DNA from: Catenovulum agarivorans YM01
GTDB taxonomy: Bacteria; Pseudomonadota; Gammaproteobacteria; Enterobacterales; Alteromonadaceae
NCBI RefSeq assembly: GCF_000281085.1
Contig: NZ_JH767536.1
Location: 1-60,657 of the forward strand
Direction of reading: 5' to 3'
Length of the DNA stretch: 60,657 nt
In this document: in pieces, positions 18,303-28,137 of the stretch
Layout: every line of letters begins with the position of its first letter
How positions within the stretch are numbered: position 1 is the first letter of the stretch
The notes under the pieces: generated by a model
What the model was told of the DNA's origin: nothing
The model's input: the letters and a program-made list of their open reading frames with translations, nothing else
Databases searched by the model: none
Made by a program: the position numbers and the translations under genes

Positions 18303-18311
18303 GCGACCCAA

Positions 18312-18755
18312 TTATTCTGGGTTCTCACCTGAGCAGATAAAGGTTTCTGACGGGTCAACCAATACATTATCAGCCATACCTTCACGGCCAAACAACATTA
18401 AATAGGTCATATCTGAACGGTCGGTTAAAGTAATTTGAATCGGCCACTCTCTGTTACCAATTTGGAACAAAGTTTCAATTACATACCTTTGCTGACGTGT
18501 ACCATTCGAGCTTTTGATCCAACGTACATCTTTTAATTTAGCTTCAGCAGTTACTACTTCATCTACATTGTACAAATTAGGATGAATATCAAATTTAACC
18601 CAAGGTTTACCGTTCTTTTTAATTGAGCGGATATTATCTACGTGCAATGAAGAAGTTTGTGCGCCCGTGTCGACTCTAATTTTTAAATCAGTGATGCCAA
18701 GCTCTGGCAAATTGACGTTTTCTAACGCGCCAATTAATAATTTATCGCGGATCAT
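18312..18755 (-). CDS. rimB: retropepsin-like protease, RimB / COG4067 family
   Basis: This 147-residue protein has the aspartic protease-like motif VDTGAQTSSLH with Asp29, and LFGREGMADNVLVDP near the end. These identify the family once called ATP-dependent zinc proteases. In Pseudomonas the family member RimB works with RimK in control of glutamate tails on ribosomal protein S6. Here it is last in an operon after rimK and a small channel gene, overlapping the channel gene by four bases (ATGA), which supports the RimB assignment. Confidence 0.82.
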   Translation of the reverse strand: MIRDKLLIGALENVNLPELGITDLKIRVDTGAQTSSLHVDNIRSIKKNGKPWVKFDIHPNLYNVDEVVTAEAKLKDVRWIKSSNGTRQQRYVIETLFQIGNREWPIQITLTDRSDMTYLMLFGREGMADNVLVDPSETFICSGENPE

Positions 18756-19249
18756 ACATTCCCCTCCGGCTGAATAATCACAGCTTTTTGAAAGACCATG
18801 CTATTAGGATAGGTCGACAATTGATTGCCTTCACCAACTAAAATTACGTGAAATAAAGTAATTTCTTTAATCTTGCCTTCAATACTATTGTCGCCATCAA
18901 CAATTTTCACTTTATCGCCAACTTTATACGGGAAGAAAAAGTACACAATAATGCTAGCCGTGACATTGCTGAGGATCGACCACTGTGCAAAAAACGCCAC
19001 ACCAATAACAGCAAAGGCTGACGAAAAGAAAATAGTTAAATGGCTATAATCTATGCCTAACGACAAGCTGACTAAGATAAAAGTGACCACTATCATGGCT
19101 AAGTTCAGCACTGTGCGCACATAATAGACACGCTTTTCGTCAATCTTTTTTTCTTGGCCTATTTTGTCGACAACTCGACCAACTGCTTGTTTAACCAACC
19201 AATAACCAGCAATAACTGCTAGCGCGAACAATAGTCCGATTAAATTCAT
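18752..19249 (-). CDS. small MscS-type mechanosensitive ion channel
   Basis: The 165-residue protein has an N-terminal helix, two further helices at about 43-90 and a short beta domain with VGDKVKIVDGDNSIEGKIKEITLFHV, which is the MscS pore-proximal region. It lacks the extended C-terminal vestibule of full MscS. It sits between rimK (three-base gap) and the rimB-like gene (four-base overlap), so it is translationally linked to S6 modification genes. The reason for that link is unknown. Confidence 0.85.
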   Translation of the reverse strand: MNLIGLLFALAVIAGYWLVKQAVGRVVDKIGQEKKIDEKRVYYVRTVLNLAMIVVTFILVSLSLGIDYSHLTIFFSSAFAVIGVAFFAQWSILSNVTASIIVYFFFPYKVGDKVKIVDGDNSIEGKIKEITLFHVILVGEGNQLSTYPNSMVFQKAVIIQPEGNV

Positions 19250-19252
19250 TGT

Positions 19253-20158
19253 TTATCCTTTACCTCGGGTGCGAGTAGCATTTTTCTTAGCATTTTTTTC
19301 GAGAAACTCAACTATCATACCTGCAACATCTTTGTTGGTTGCAGTTTCTATACCCTCTAAACCAGGAGATGAATTTACTTCCATCACCACAGGGCCGCGG
19401 TTTGCACGTAAAATATCAACCCCACACATGTTAAGACCCATAGCTTTTGCCGCATTTACAGCTGTTGCACGCTCTTCTTTACTTAAGCGCACTAGTTCAG
19501 CACTGCCACCTCTGTGTAGGTTAGATCTAAACTCACCTTCCGCACCTTGACGTTTCATTGCTGCAACCACTTTATCACCAACAACAAAACAGCGAATATC
19601 TGCGCCGCCAGCTTCTTTAATAAATTCTTGAACTAATATGTTAGCTTTTAAACCCATAAAAGCTTCAATAATGCTCTCGGCGGCTTTGGTGGTATCAGCT
19701 AAAACCACACCTATACCTTGGGTGCCTTCTAACAGTTTAATCACCACAGGTGCGCCGCCCACACCGGCAATTAAATCACTAACATTGTCAGGATGATGAG
19801 CAAAACCGGTTTTTGGCAAACCAATACCTTTACGCGACAATAATTGTAAACTTCTTAATTTATCACGCGAGCGGCTGATAGCGACTGATTCATTAATAGA
19901 AAAAGTGCCCATCATTTCAAACTGACGAACAACTGCAGTGCCATAAAATGTAACAGATGCACCTATACGTGGAATAACCGCATCATATTCAGGTAAAGCC
20001 TCACCTTTGTATCTAACCATTGGGTTAGAGCTGGTAATATCCATATAACAATGCAATGTATCGATTATATCAACCTCATGCCCTCGCGCCTCACCAGCTT
20101 CTTTTAATCTGCGAGTCGAATACAATTTTGGGTTACGAGATAAAATAGCAATGCGCAT
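19253..20158 (-). CDS. rimK: ribosomal protein S6 glutamate ligase
   Basis: This 301-residue ATP-grasp ligase has [35 protein letters not shown] and [14 protein letters not shown], the nucleotide and magnesium sites of RimK. It adds glutamates to the C-terminus of ribosomal protein S6. Its first residues [18 protein letters not shown] match the family start. It leads the rimK-mscS-rimB operon. Confidence 0.94.
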   Translation of the reverse strand: MRIAILSRNPKLYSTRRLKEAGEARGHEVDIIDTLHCYMDITSSNPMVRYKGEALPEYDAVIPRIGASVTFYGTAVVRQFEMMGTFSINESVAISRSRDKLRSLQLLSRKGIGLPKTGFAHHPDNVSDLIAGVGGAPVVIKLLEGTQGIGVVLADTTKAAESIIEAFMGLKANILVQEFIKEAGGADIRCFVVGDKVVAAMKRQGAEGEFRSNLHRGGSAELVRLSKEERATAVNAAKAMGLNMCGVDILRANRGPVVMEVNSSPGLEGIETATNKDVAGMIVEFLEKNAKKNATRTRGKG

Positions 20159-20296
20159 GTTTATATCCTTGAATTAGAGTTAGTTAACAGTTTATAGGCT
20201 GCCCCGAAAAGGCGCGCTATCATTACATTAAATTTTTAAGAAACAAGTGTTTTGCAAAAATTATTTATTGTGAACTCACTTAGTTATAAATCTAAG

Positions 20297-21544
20297 CTAT
20301 TTAGTTAATCCTTCAAGTGTAGTCGCTAAAATTTCAATCGCCTGTTCAATCACCTCATCACTTTGACAATACGACAAACGAATACACTGATGTTTATGTG
20401 GCCAATCATCTTTAACCGCAAAAAAGAATGGCTCACCATCCATCACCAACACGCCTTTTTCTTTTAACAACTGATAAAGTTCGGTTGAGCTAATTGGCAA
20501 ATTTTCAAACCATAACCACAAAAAGAACGCCCCTTCTGGTTGATGAATTCGATATGTGTTTTTAGTTAAATTTTGACGAATACAACTAAGCATATGATTA
20601 CGTTTATGCTGATAAAACGGCAAAATATGCTGGCTACATACTTGGTTTAATTGTTTGTTCGCTAACAAACGTGACATCAACTCAGGGCCTAAATTGCCAT
20701 TGGCTAAGCTCATTATGGTATTTACTTTAACAAACTGACTAATCAGTTCGGGATGGCCTACAACTATCCCAGTGCGACAGGCTGGCAATCCTAACTTAGA
20801 TAAACTAAACACATATAGCCTGTGTTCATCCCACTGACAGGTCACATCTTGATAAACGATATTTGGAAAAGGTGCACCATAAGCACAATCGATAATGAGT
20901 GGGATATTGTGATTTTTTGCCAAACGCGTTAGTTGTTCTAGTTCATCATCACTGACCACATTGCCAGTTGGATTAGTTGGACGCGACACACATAAAGCTG
21001 CGGTTTCATCACTAATATGTAAGTTAGCAAAATCTATATGGTATTTAAATAAATCATCACCTTGCTTTTCAATCAGCGGCTTGCAGGCTTTAAAATAATC
21101 ATTTGCCAAAGCTTGGTCGCTATAACCTAAATATTCAGGCACTAACGGAAACAAAAAGTGTTTTTTGCTATCACCCGCTTGCCCTGCCAACATATTAATC
21201 AAAATAAAAAATGCTGATTGGCTGCCATTCGACAATGCAATGTTATCCGCACTGACAGGCCAACCCATTTCAGTTTGAAAATATTCGACTAAAGCATCAA
21301 TGAGTTTTTCCGAGCCGCGCGGGGATTGATAAATACCGAGTAATTTATGCAACTCATCAGGATTTTGGCTAATATCCGCCAAATGTTCAGCCATCAGTTG
21401 CTCAAAAGCATCAACTTTAGCTGGGTTGCCACCACCTAAAAAGAGTAAGTTAGGGTTTACATTAAGTGCATCACCCAAATCTTCCATCAAACTCACTATG
21501 GCTGAATCTTGCGTGAGTTGTTTACCTAAATCTGAAAGTTTCAT
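20297..21544 (-). CDS. avtA: valine--pyruvate aminotransferase
   Basis: The 415-residue fold-type I PLP enzyme has FSLSKLGLPACRTGIV with the PLP lysine Lys250, CVSRPTNPTGNVV, and LGGGNPAKV near the N-terminus, all as in AvtA. It interconverts valine plus pyruvate with 2-oxoisovalerate plus alanine. It is a single gene, divergent from purE across a 268-base gap in which I saw no further gene. Confidence 0.9.
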   Translation of the reverse strand: MKLSDLGKQLTQDSAIVSLMEDLGDALNVNPNLLFLGGGNPAKVDAFEQLMAEHLADISQNPDELHKLLGIYQSPRGSEKLIDALVEYFQTEMGWPVSADNIALSNGSQSAFFILINMLAGQAGDSKKHFLFPLVPEYLGYSDQALANDYFKACKPLIEKQGDDLFKYHIDFANLHISDETAALCVSRPTNPTGNVVSDDELEQLTRLAKNHNIPLIIDCAYGAPFPNIVYQDVTCQWDEHRLYVFSLSKLGLPACRTGIVVGHPELISQFVKVNTIMSLANGNLGPELMSRLLANKQLNQVCSQHILPFYQHKRNHMLSCIRQNLTKNTYRIHQPEGAFFLWLWFENLPISSTELYQLLKEKGVLVMDGEPFFFAVKDDWPHKHQCIRLSYCQSDEVIEQAIEILATTLEGLTK

Positions 21545-21812
21545 CTTGCCTCGAAAGGTTTTTGTAAAATCATAAACGGGTTTTATTAGCTTGTTGGGGC
21601 TAACACGTGTTATTATAGTCGCTTGCCAATCAACTTGCCGCGCACCCTCGCGGTTGCAAAGTGCAAACGGCTCCCAAGTTAATATTTATTTTATGTCACT
21701 GCAATTACTGCGGTGATTTTATTTATTGTATTGAACGATAATTTGATTCATCGCTAATTAGATGAAATAAAACGGTTTAAACATAACCTAAATAGGTTAT
21801 TAGGAGTTTTTA

Positions 21813-22307
21813 GTGAAAGCAAAAGTAGCCATTATCATGGGTTCTAAGAGTGACTGGCCAACCATGAAAAATGCGGCCGATGTATTAGACTCACTGCAAG
21901 TGCCTTACGTTGTTGAAGTTGTATCTGCTCACAGAACACCAGATAAATTAATGAGCTTTTCAGCAAGCGCTGTAGAAAATGGCTTTGAAGTTATTATTGC
22001 AGGTGCAGGCGGCGCTGCTCATTTACCTGGTATGGTTGCCTCTAAAACCCGTTTACCTGTATTAGGTGTTCCAGTGCAAAGCCGCGCGTTAAGTGGTGTC
22101 GACAGCTTATATTCAATAGTGCAAATGCCAAAAGGTGTTGCAGTTGGTACTTTAGCCATTGGTGAAGCAGGTGCATACAACGCAGGTTTATTTGCCGCAC
22201 AAATTTTAGCGACCACAAATCAAGAATTGGCTTTACGCATTGAAGCATTCAGAAATGAACAAACGGAAACTGTCCTAGCCAACCCTGATCCTCGCGAAGA
22301 ACTTTAA
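21813..22307 (+). CDS. purE: N5-carboxyaminoimidazole ribonucleotide mutase
   Basis: The 164-residue class I PurE has [21 protein letters not shown] with the catalytic His40, and [11 protein letters not shown]. It converts N5-CAIR to CAIR in purine synthesis, using the product of PurK encoded 21 bases downstream. An AGGAG motif lies before the start. Confidence 0.97.
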   Translation: MKAKVAIIMGSKSDWPTMKNAADVLDSLQVPYVVEVVSAHRTPDKLMSFSASAVENGFEVIIAGAGGAAHLPGMVASKTRLPVLGVPVQSRALSGVDSLYSIVQMPKGVAVGTLAIGEAGAYNAGLFAAQILATTNQELALRIEAFRNEQTETVLANPDPREEL

Positions 22308-22328
22308 CCATTTGTAAGAGTTAATAAA

Positions 22329-23411
22329 ATGACAGCTTATTTTGATCAAACTGTTTGGGTACTTGGTGCAGGCCAACTTGGTAACATGTTGCAACATGCA
22401 GCTTATCCATTAGGTGTAAAAGTAATACCTGTTGATATTGATGCAGATACAGCACCTGTATTAGGTGAAAATGATGTGGTAACCGCTGAGCGTGAACAAT
22501 GGCCAGAAACGCCAGTGACCAACGTTTTGGCTGCACACAAAAATTTCGCCAACCAAAACTTTTTTGCCACTATTGCCGACCGTTTTAAACAAAAATCTTT
22601 ATTAGATTCGTTAGGTCTAGCAACAGCACCTTGGCAATTGGTTGAAGCAAATACCACAGAAGCAGACTTACATAACAAACTAGGTGAGCGCGTATTGTTA
22701 AAACGCCGCACAGGTGGTTATGACGGTCGCGGCCAACATTGGTTAAAACAAGCTGAAAGTTCAACTATACCTGCAGACTGGCACAACAATGCAATTGCAG
22801 AACAAGCGATAAACTTTGATGAAGAAGTTTCCTTGGTGGGTATGCGGGATAAAAACGGCCAATGTTATTTTTATCCGCTGGCGTTAAACCTGCATCAAGA
22901 TGGTATTTTAACCGCAACAGTTGCGCCACTCGCGCGTTTAGATAAATACCAAGCTGTAGCTGAAAAAATGCTGACCACTTTAATGGAAGCGGTTGAGTAT
23001 GTAGGTGTAATGGCGATGGAGTGTTTCCGTGTTGGTGACGACATCCTCATTAACGAGATTGCCCCACGTGTACATAACAGCGGCCATTGGACGCAAGCAG
23101 GTTGTAATATCAGCCAATTCGAAAGCCATGTACGCTGTGTGACAGGTTTACCTATGATTGAGCCAAGCGTGCGCAATACTAACTTTATGATCAACCTAAT
23201 TGGTTGTGACTTAGATGCGCAGTGGTTAGCAGTCGAAGGATCAGAACTCTTCTGGTATCAAAAATCTGTACGCCCAGGCAGAAAAGTTGGTCATATCAAC
23301 TTTAGTAAAACAGGTAAAAAGAACATTGAAACTGCACTAGATCAAATGCAGCCGTTATTACCTGAGCCTTATGTTAAAACCATAGCTTGGTTGAAAAACG
23401 AGCTTTTATAA
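22329..23411 (+). CDS. purK: 5-(carboxyamino)imidazole ribonucleotide synthase
   Basis: This 360-residue ATP-grasp enzyme begins WVLGAGQLGNMLQHAAYPLG and has KRRTGGYDGRGQ and INEIAPRVHNSGHWT, the PurK ATP and magnesium motifs. It makes N5-CAIR from AIR, ATP and bicarbonate and forms an operon with purE. Confidence 0.96.
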   Translation: MTAYFDQTVWVLGAGQLGNMLQHAAYPLGVKVIPVDIDADTAPVLGENDVVTAEREQWPETPVTNVLAAHKNFANQNFFATIADRFKQKSLLDSLGLATAPWQLVEANTTEADLHNKLGERVLLKRRTGGYDGRGQHWLKQAESSTIPADWHNNAIAEQAINFDEEVSLVGMRDKNGQCYFYPLALNLHQDGILTATVAPLARLDKYQAVAEKMLTTLMEAVEYVGVMAMECFRVGDDILINEIAPRVHNSGHWTQAGCNISQFESHVRCVTGLPMIEPSVRNTNFMINLIGCDLDAQWLAVEGSELFWYQKSVRPGRKVGHINFSKTGKKNIETALDQMQPLLPEPYVKTIAWLKNELL

Positions 23412-23438
23412 GCCGTTCACTCTGCTGAGGCTCACCTG

Positions 23439-23474
23439 AGGGCTAGATACACTTCTAGCCCTAAAATTTTTTTT
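23439..23474 (+). terminator. intrinsic terminator of purEK
   Basis: AGGGCTAGA at 23439-23447 pairs with TCTAGCCCT at 23454-23462 around a six-base loop, followed by AAAA and eight T residues. Confidence 0.88.
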
Positions 23475-23609
23475 CAGTTTCTACGCTAGATTCCATCATA
23501 ATTCTTACCTCAAAGTAACTGACTTAACATTTGGTAACTACTTAATTTTATTGATTTAAATCGTTAGCATAGCCGCCGGTTAACACTCAATGGACCTTAA
23601 GGATATCAA

Positions 23610-24176
23610 ATGAAAAAAATCAGTTTAATTGGCGCGGCAATGTTTGCTGCAATTTCAACTAATGTTGTTGCTGACAACAAATTCGCAATTGAAACCGACC
23701 CTTATACTTTTGTACAAAGTGGGGATTCACTCCATATTAAATTTAGCCCAGCTGCTGCACCAAATTGGCGATTGGGTTTAGGTGTTTATTCACTTGAACT
23801 ACCTAGCTTTATGGTTGATTTAAACTCTGAAAATGACAACAAAGATTGGACTGTAGATTTAGAACGAGGTGTAGGTTTATTTGCCGATTATTACTTTAAT
23901 ACCAACCAAGAAGGTTGGTATGTAGGTGCACAAATATCCACTCAAGATTACGCTGTATCAGCAGAAAATAGTTATGCAGAATACACTAATGGTTTATTAA
24001 TGTTCAGTCTTGGTTACCGCTACCCATTGTTTGACAGCAAACAATGGTATGTACAACCTTGGATGGGCCTAGGCTATACAAAAACCACAAGTGGTAAACA
24101 AGATAGGTTAGCCGCAGGATATGACGTAGATCCACTGGTTGGTTTTGCAACTTTGCATATAGGTTATCAGTTTTAA
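23610..24176 (+). CDS. small outer-membrane beta-barrel-like protein
   Basis: The 188-residue protein has a signal peptide (residues 1 to about 21, ending NVVA) and alternating beta strands such as WRLGLGVYSLELP, GVGLFADYYFN, GWYVGAQIS and LLMFSLGYRYPLF. It ends in GYQF, the terminal phenylalanine typical of outer-membrane barrels. About eight strands are likely. AAGGA lies before the ATG. The cargo or role is unknown. It is followed by two palindromes and then the ectoine operon. Confidence 0.72.
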   Translation: MKKISLIGAAMFAAISTNVVADNKFAIETDPYTFVQSGDSLHIKFSPAAAPNWRLGLGVYSLELPSFMVDLNSENDNKDWTVDLERGVGLFADYYFNTNQEGWYVGAQISTQDYAVSAENSYAEYTNGLLMFSLGYRYPLFDSKQWYVQPWMGLGYTKTTSGKQDRLAAGYDVDPLVGFATLHIGYQF

Positions 24177-24203
24177 CGCTGATAATTTGGCTGAATGAAA
24201 TTC

Positions 24204-24225
24204 GCGAACCTCAGCTGAGGTTCGC
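24204..24225. repeat. perfect 22-bp palindrome
   Basis: GCGAACCTCAG is followed directly by its reverse complement with no loop. It lies 28 bases after the outer-membrane protein stop and could be part of that gene's terminator or a regulator site for the ectoine operon downstream. There is no T run. Confidence 0.6.
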
Positions 24226-24226
24226 T

Positions 24227-24251
24227 AGGTTAGGCCAACTAGGTCTAACCT
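24227..24251. repeat. second hairpin, 10-bp stem
   Basis: AGGTTAGGCC at 24227-24236 pairs with GGTCTAACCT at 24242-24251 with one G-U wobble and a five-base loop. It stands one base after the palindrome at 24204-24225, making a double-hairpin block between the two transcription units. Confidence 0.55.
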
Positions 24252-24383
24252 GCATACCCTTATACCTAATAATTCTAGAACTCCATTTGCTACAAGCCAT
24301 CACAGCTCCTACACTGAGATTAGAAAATAGTTTAATTAATCAACGAGGTGTACCGCTGCACTAAACTTTAGCTAGGGAGTCTT

Positions 24384-25547
24384 ATGACAAACTGCACCAC
24401 CACTTTATTTGAAAACGCCGTTGAAACTCGCAGATTTCTGCACGCGCACCCTGAGTTGTCATGGCAAGAATTCAACACAGCTGACTACATACGTCAGCAA
24501 TTAGATCTATTAAATATCCCTTGGGAAAAATGCACTGAAACTGGCACAATCGCTAGGCTCGCACCACAATTAACAGCCAAACCTCATATCGCGTTACGCG
24601 CAGATATAGACGCTTTGCCAATCAAAGAAAACAATCAGTGCGATTGGAAATCTACCCAGCAAGGCACAATGCATGCCTGTGGACACGATGGCCACACTGC
24701 AACTTTATTGGCTGCCGCCAAATGGCTAAAACAAAACGAAGCAGAGTTACCTCAGCCTGTCAGTTTAATATTTCAACCTGCCGAAGAAGGTGGCCATGGC
24801 GCTAAAAAGATGATTGAAGCTGGCGCGCTCAAAGGTATTGATGTGATCTACGGTTGGCATAACTGGCCAACGCTCGAATTAGGTCAAATCGCCTGCCCTG
24901 ACTCTGTGGTTATGTGCGGCAATGGTACTTTTACGATAAAAGTGCAAGGGCTAGGCGGCCACGCAAGCCAACCAGAAAATTGCCAAGACCCAATTCTAGC
25001 AGCTAGCGCAATTACACTTGCTTTACAGCAAATTGTCAGCAGACTAAATACGCCACAAAACCCATTAGTGCTGTCGGTCACAGGTATGCAATCGGATACA
25101 AACGCGCCGACTGTCACGCCAAATATAGTTGAATTAACCGGTAGTTTTCGTATTGCCAACGAAAATTATCGCAGCAAATTGGTTGAACAGATCCAACAAA
25201 TTAGTCAACAAACGGCCCTAGCTTATCAAACCACTGCTGAGGTAAAAGTTTCACCGCGTTATCAAGCGACGCAAAATCATGCACAAGCTGCGCAAAAGGT
25301 ACGTCAAACCTGGATCGGCGAATTTGGTGCAGAAAAAGCGCATGCGCAAATTAATTTACCCGTCATGGCTTCTGAAGATTTTAGCTATTATTTACAGCAC
25401 ATTCCTGGTGCTTTTGCGTTAATTGGTGGCAAAGAAAACCAACTTACACCAGTACCATTACACAACCCAAACTACGATTTTAATGACAAATTAATTCCTT
25501 TAGTTTGTCGCCTATTTGCACGCCTTACCGGTGTTGCAATTCCTTGA
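24384..25547 (+). CDS. doeB2: M20-family amidohydrolase, likely N-acetyl-diaminobutyrate deacetylase (DoeB2 type)
   Basis: The 387-residue enzyme has the M20D pattern: RFLHAHPELSWQE, LRADIDALPI, MHACGHDGH with Cys99, His101 and His104 as metal ligands, FQPAEEGGHGAKKMI, and HASQPENCQDPI in the dimerisation domain. These enzymes remove acyl groups from amino acids. The three following genes are those of ectoine breakdown, which needs deacetylation of N-acetyl-diaminobutyrate, so DoeB2 is the best inference. The classical DoeB is a different, aspartoacylase-like protein and is absent here. The gene starts the operon, with AGGGAG before the ATG. Confidence 0.75.
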   Translation: MTNCTTTLFENAVETRRFLHAHPELSWQEFNTADYIRQQLDLLNIPWEKCTETGTIARLAPQLTAKPHIALRADIDALPIKENNQCDWKSTQQGTMHACGHDGHTATLLAAAKWLKQNEAELPQPVSLIFQPAEEGGHGAKKMIEAGALKGIDVIYGWHNWPTLELGQIACPDSVVMCGNGTFTIKVQGLGGHASQPENCQDPILAASAITLALQQIVSRLNTPQNPLVLSVTGMQSDTNAPTVTPNIVELTGSFRIANENYRSKLVEQIQQISQQTALAYQTTAEVKVSPRYQATQNHAQAAQKVRQTWIGEFGAEKAHAQINLPVMASEDFSYYLQHIPGAFALIGGKENQLTPVPLHNPNYDFNDKLIPLVCRLFARLTGVAIP

Positions 25548-25624
25548 ACCTAGTCAACGTCGGCTAGCAAAAAACACTACACACATTTGTTTGTAGTCCC
25601 TTCACAACCTTAAGGAGTACTTGT

Positions 25625-26869
25625 ATGAGTATTTTTACCGAAAGAGAGTCTGATATTAGAGCTTATTGCCGTGTTTACGATACAGTGTTTGACACAGCAA
25701 AAAACGCCATTCAAATCGATGAAAATGGCAAAAGCTATATAGATTTTTTTGCTGGTGCTGGCGTACTAAATTTTGGCCACAACAACCGCAAAATGAAACA
25801 AGCCATCATAGATTATCTAAATCAAGATGGTGTCACTCATAGCCTAGATATGCACACCACGGCAAAACGTGACTTTATTCAAGCATTCAGTAAAACAATA
25901 CTCGAACCAAGGAAAATGCCGCATAAATTGCAGTTTATGGGGCCTACAGGCACAAATGCGGTTGAAACCGCGTTAAAATTGGCGCGACGAGTAACCAACA
26001 GACACGAGGTTGTTGCTTTTAGTCATGGTTTTCATGGCATGACCTTAGGTGCTCTTGCTTGTACTGCTAACGACTATTTTCGCGGCGCGGCCGGTGTGCC
26101 TTTAACCCATGTTCATCACCATAGTTTTTCACCACCGCAAAATGGTGTAACCAGCGCAGATTTAGCCGAGTTACGCGCACAATATCAAGACAGCTCTAGC
26201 GGGGTAAAACCACCTGCAGCTTTTATTGTTGAAGTTATCCAAGCAGAAGGCGGTGTCAATGTAGGTAGCAAGTTATGGCTACAAGAACTCCAACAACTCG
26301 CGAAAGACTTTGGTGCGCTTTTTATCGTCGACGAAATTCAGGTCGGCTGCGGTCGAACAGGCAGTTATTTTAGCTTTGACCAACTTGGGTTAGATCCAGA
26401 CATCATCTGTTTAGCCAAAGGCATAGGTGGTTTTGGTACACCACTGGCAATGAATTTAGTCAAACCTGAATACGACAAACATTGGAACCCAGGTGAACAT
26501 ACAGGCACATTTAGAGGCCAAGGTTTAAGTTTTATCGCCGGAAAAGTTGCGCTCGATTATTTCAAAGATGATGAATTAATGAGCCAAGTTAACCAGCATA
26601 GTCAAACCATTGAAGATGCACTCTCTCCTATTTGTGATCAACACTTAAACTGGCAACTGCGTGGTAAAGGCATGATTTGGGGCATAGATTTAGCAGATGG
26701 TGAATTCGCTAAACGTGTTGTTGCCAACGCATTCGCCCAAGGTTTACTTGTTTCCGCCTGTGGCAGTGGTGGCAGTGTCATCAAGGTGATACCGCCTCTA
26801 ACCATTGAAGCTGACACCTTGCAACAAGGTTTAGATATTTTAGTTAAATGCCTACAACCAAATTCATAA
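25625..26869 (+). CDS. doeD: diaminobutyrate aminotransferase of ectoine degradation (DoeD/EctB-like)
   Basis: This 414-residue class III PLP aminotransferase starts MSIFTERESDIRAYCRVYDTVF, very like EctB, and has GPTGTNAVETALKLAR, FIVDEIQVGCGRTG with Asp236, and CLAKGIGGFGTPLA with the PLP lysine Lys265. EctB makes diaminobutyrate for ectoine synthesis; DoeD runs the reverse direction, giving aspartate semialdehyde. The neighbours are degradative and no ectA or ectC is present, so the degradative role is preferred. AAGGAG precedes the ATG. Confidence 0.82.
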   Translation: MSIFTERESDIRAYCRVYDTVFDTAKNAIQIDENGKSYIDFFAGAGVLNFGHNNRKMKQAIIDYLNQDGVTHSLDMHTTAKRDFIQAFSKTILEPRKMPHKLQFMGPTGTNAVETALKLARRVTNRHEVVAFSHGFHGMTLGALACTANDYFRGAAGVPLTHVHHHSFSPPQNGVTSADLAELRAQYQDSSSGVKPPAAFIVEVIQAEGGVNVGSKLWLQELQQLAKDFGALFIVDEIQVGCGRTGSYFSFDQLGLDPDIICLAKGIGGFGTPLAMNLVKPEYDKHWNPGEHTGTFRGQGLSFIAGKVALDYFKDDELMSQVNQHSQTIEDALSPICDQHLNWQLRGKGMIWGIDLADGEFAKRVVANAFAQGLLVSACGSGGSVIKVIPPLTIEADTLQQGLDILVKCLQPNS

Positions 26870-26879
26870 GGACAGAATT

Positions 26880-28121
26880 ATGCTAAATCGAGACGATATG
26901 ACATTTCCGTTCAGTGAATATGAACGTCGAATTAACGAATTACGCGCGCGCATTTTAGAGCGCCACTTAGATGCAGTTGTGATCACAGATCCCGAAAATA
27001 TTATGTATCTAACCGATTACCAAACAACAGGTTATTCTTTTTTTCAAGCTGTCGTTGTACCGCTTGAACAAGAGCCGTTTATGATCACTCGCGCTATGGA
27101 GGAATCAAATGTTATTGCCCGCTCTTGGGTTGAAGTAACACGCCCCTACCCTGACACAGGAGATGCAATTCAAATGTTAGTAGATGCACTGCGCGAATTT
27201 AATCTTGCCGATAAACGCATCGGCTATGAGCGCAATAGCTACTTTTTTCCGGCGTACCAACAAGACTTTATTCATACAACCCTAACAGATGGCAAGCTAT
27301 TAGATTGTTTTGGCATAGTTGAGCAAGGCCGAGTGTGTAAATCAGCAGTTGAACTAGAAGTGATGCGCCAAGCTGCTAAAGCGACTCAAGCTGGCATGCA
27401 AGCTGGTATTGAAGCCTGCCAAGCTGGTGTAACCGAAAATGAAATTGGTGCAGCCATCAGCGCCGCTATGTTTAAAGCCGGTGGAGAACCTCCTGCTGTT
27501 ATGCCCTATGTAACTTCTGGCCCCAGAACTATGATAGGCCATGCAACTTGGGAAGGCCGCAAAGTACAAAGTGGTGAACATGTATTTTTAGAAGTGGGCG
27601 GATGTTATCGGCGTTACCACACTGCAATGATGCGAACCGTGGTATTAGGTGAACTCTCCGACAACATGTACAAAGCGCAAGAATGCATGAAATTAGCTTT
27701 AACTACAATGCACGAGTATATCCAACCCGGCATGACAGTTTCAGATGTTGATAATTTAATTCGCAACATAATCACAGCCAACGATGTTGGCGCTAGATTA
27801 ATAACTCGCTCAGGATATTCAATTGGCATTGCGTTTCCACCCAGTTGGGACGAAGGTTATATCATCAGCCTCAAACAGGGAGAGTCGACTGTGCTCAAAG
27901 AAGGCATGACCTTCCATGTGATCCCTTGGATGTGGGGCGTTGACGGTGACAAAACTTGTGGTATATCCGACACCATAGCCATTACCGAAAATGGTTGTGA
28001 ATCATTTTTTGACTTTCCACTCGACTTTGCGGTTAAAAAATCTACGTCGGTGAAAAATAGCGAAGCAGAACCCGCTAAAAACGTAAAACAGCTTAAAGCT
28101 GCCGCTTCGGCTAATAAATGA
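26880..28121 (+). CDS. doeA: ectoine hydrolase
   Basis: The 413-residue protein belongs to the creatinase/prolidase (M24) fold: an N-terminal creatinase-like domain (about 15-155, with TDPENIMYLTDYQTTGYSFFQ) and a pita-bread domain (about 160-385). The usual metal-binding Asp residues are replaced (LEVGG and YHTAMMRT), as in metal-independent creatinase-like hydrolases. DoeA opens the ectoine ring to N-acetyl-diaminobutyrate. The gene lies 10 bases after the aminotransferase. A Lys/Ala-rich tail of about 30 residues ends the protein. Confidence 0.86.
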   Translation: MLNRDDMTFPFSEYERRINELRARILERHLDAVVITDPENIMYLTDYQTTGYSFFQAVVVPLEQEPFMITRAMEESNVIARSWVEVTRPYPDTGDAIQMLVDALREFNLADKRIGYERNSYFFPAYQQDFIHTTLTDGKLLDCFGIVEQGRVCKSAVELEVMRQAAKATQAGMQAGIEACQAGVTENEIGAAISAAMFKAGGEPPAVMPYVTSGPRTMIGHATWEGRKVQSGEHVFLEVGGCYRRYHTAMMRTVVLGELSDNMYKAQECMKLALTTMHEYIQPGMTVSDVDNLIRNIITANDVGARLITRSGYSIGIAFPPSWDEGYIISLKQGESTVLKEGMTFHVIPWMWGVDGDKTCGISDTIAITENGCESFFDFPLDFAVKKSTSVKNSEAEPAKNVKQLKAAASANK

Positions 28122-28137
28122 ATATAAGGAGAAATGT

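Noticed and set aside
21640-21680. PurR-type operator upstream of purE
   Set aside because: GCAAA and GCAAACG stretches occur but do not form the symmetric PurR site.
25625-26869. Ectoine biosynthesis gene ectB
   Set aside because: The protein is EctB-like, but the neighbours are degradative and neither ectA nor ectC is present, so the degradative role is preferred.
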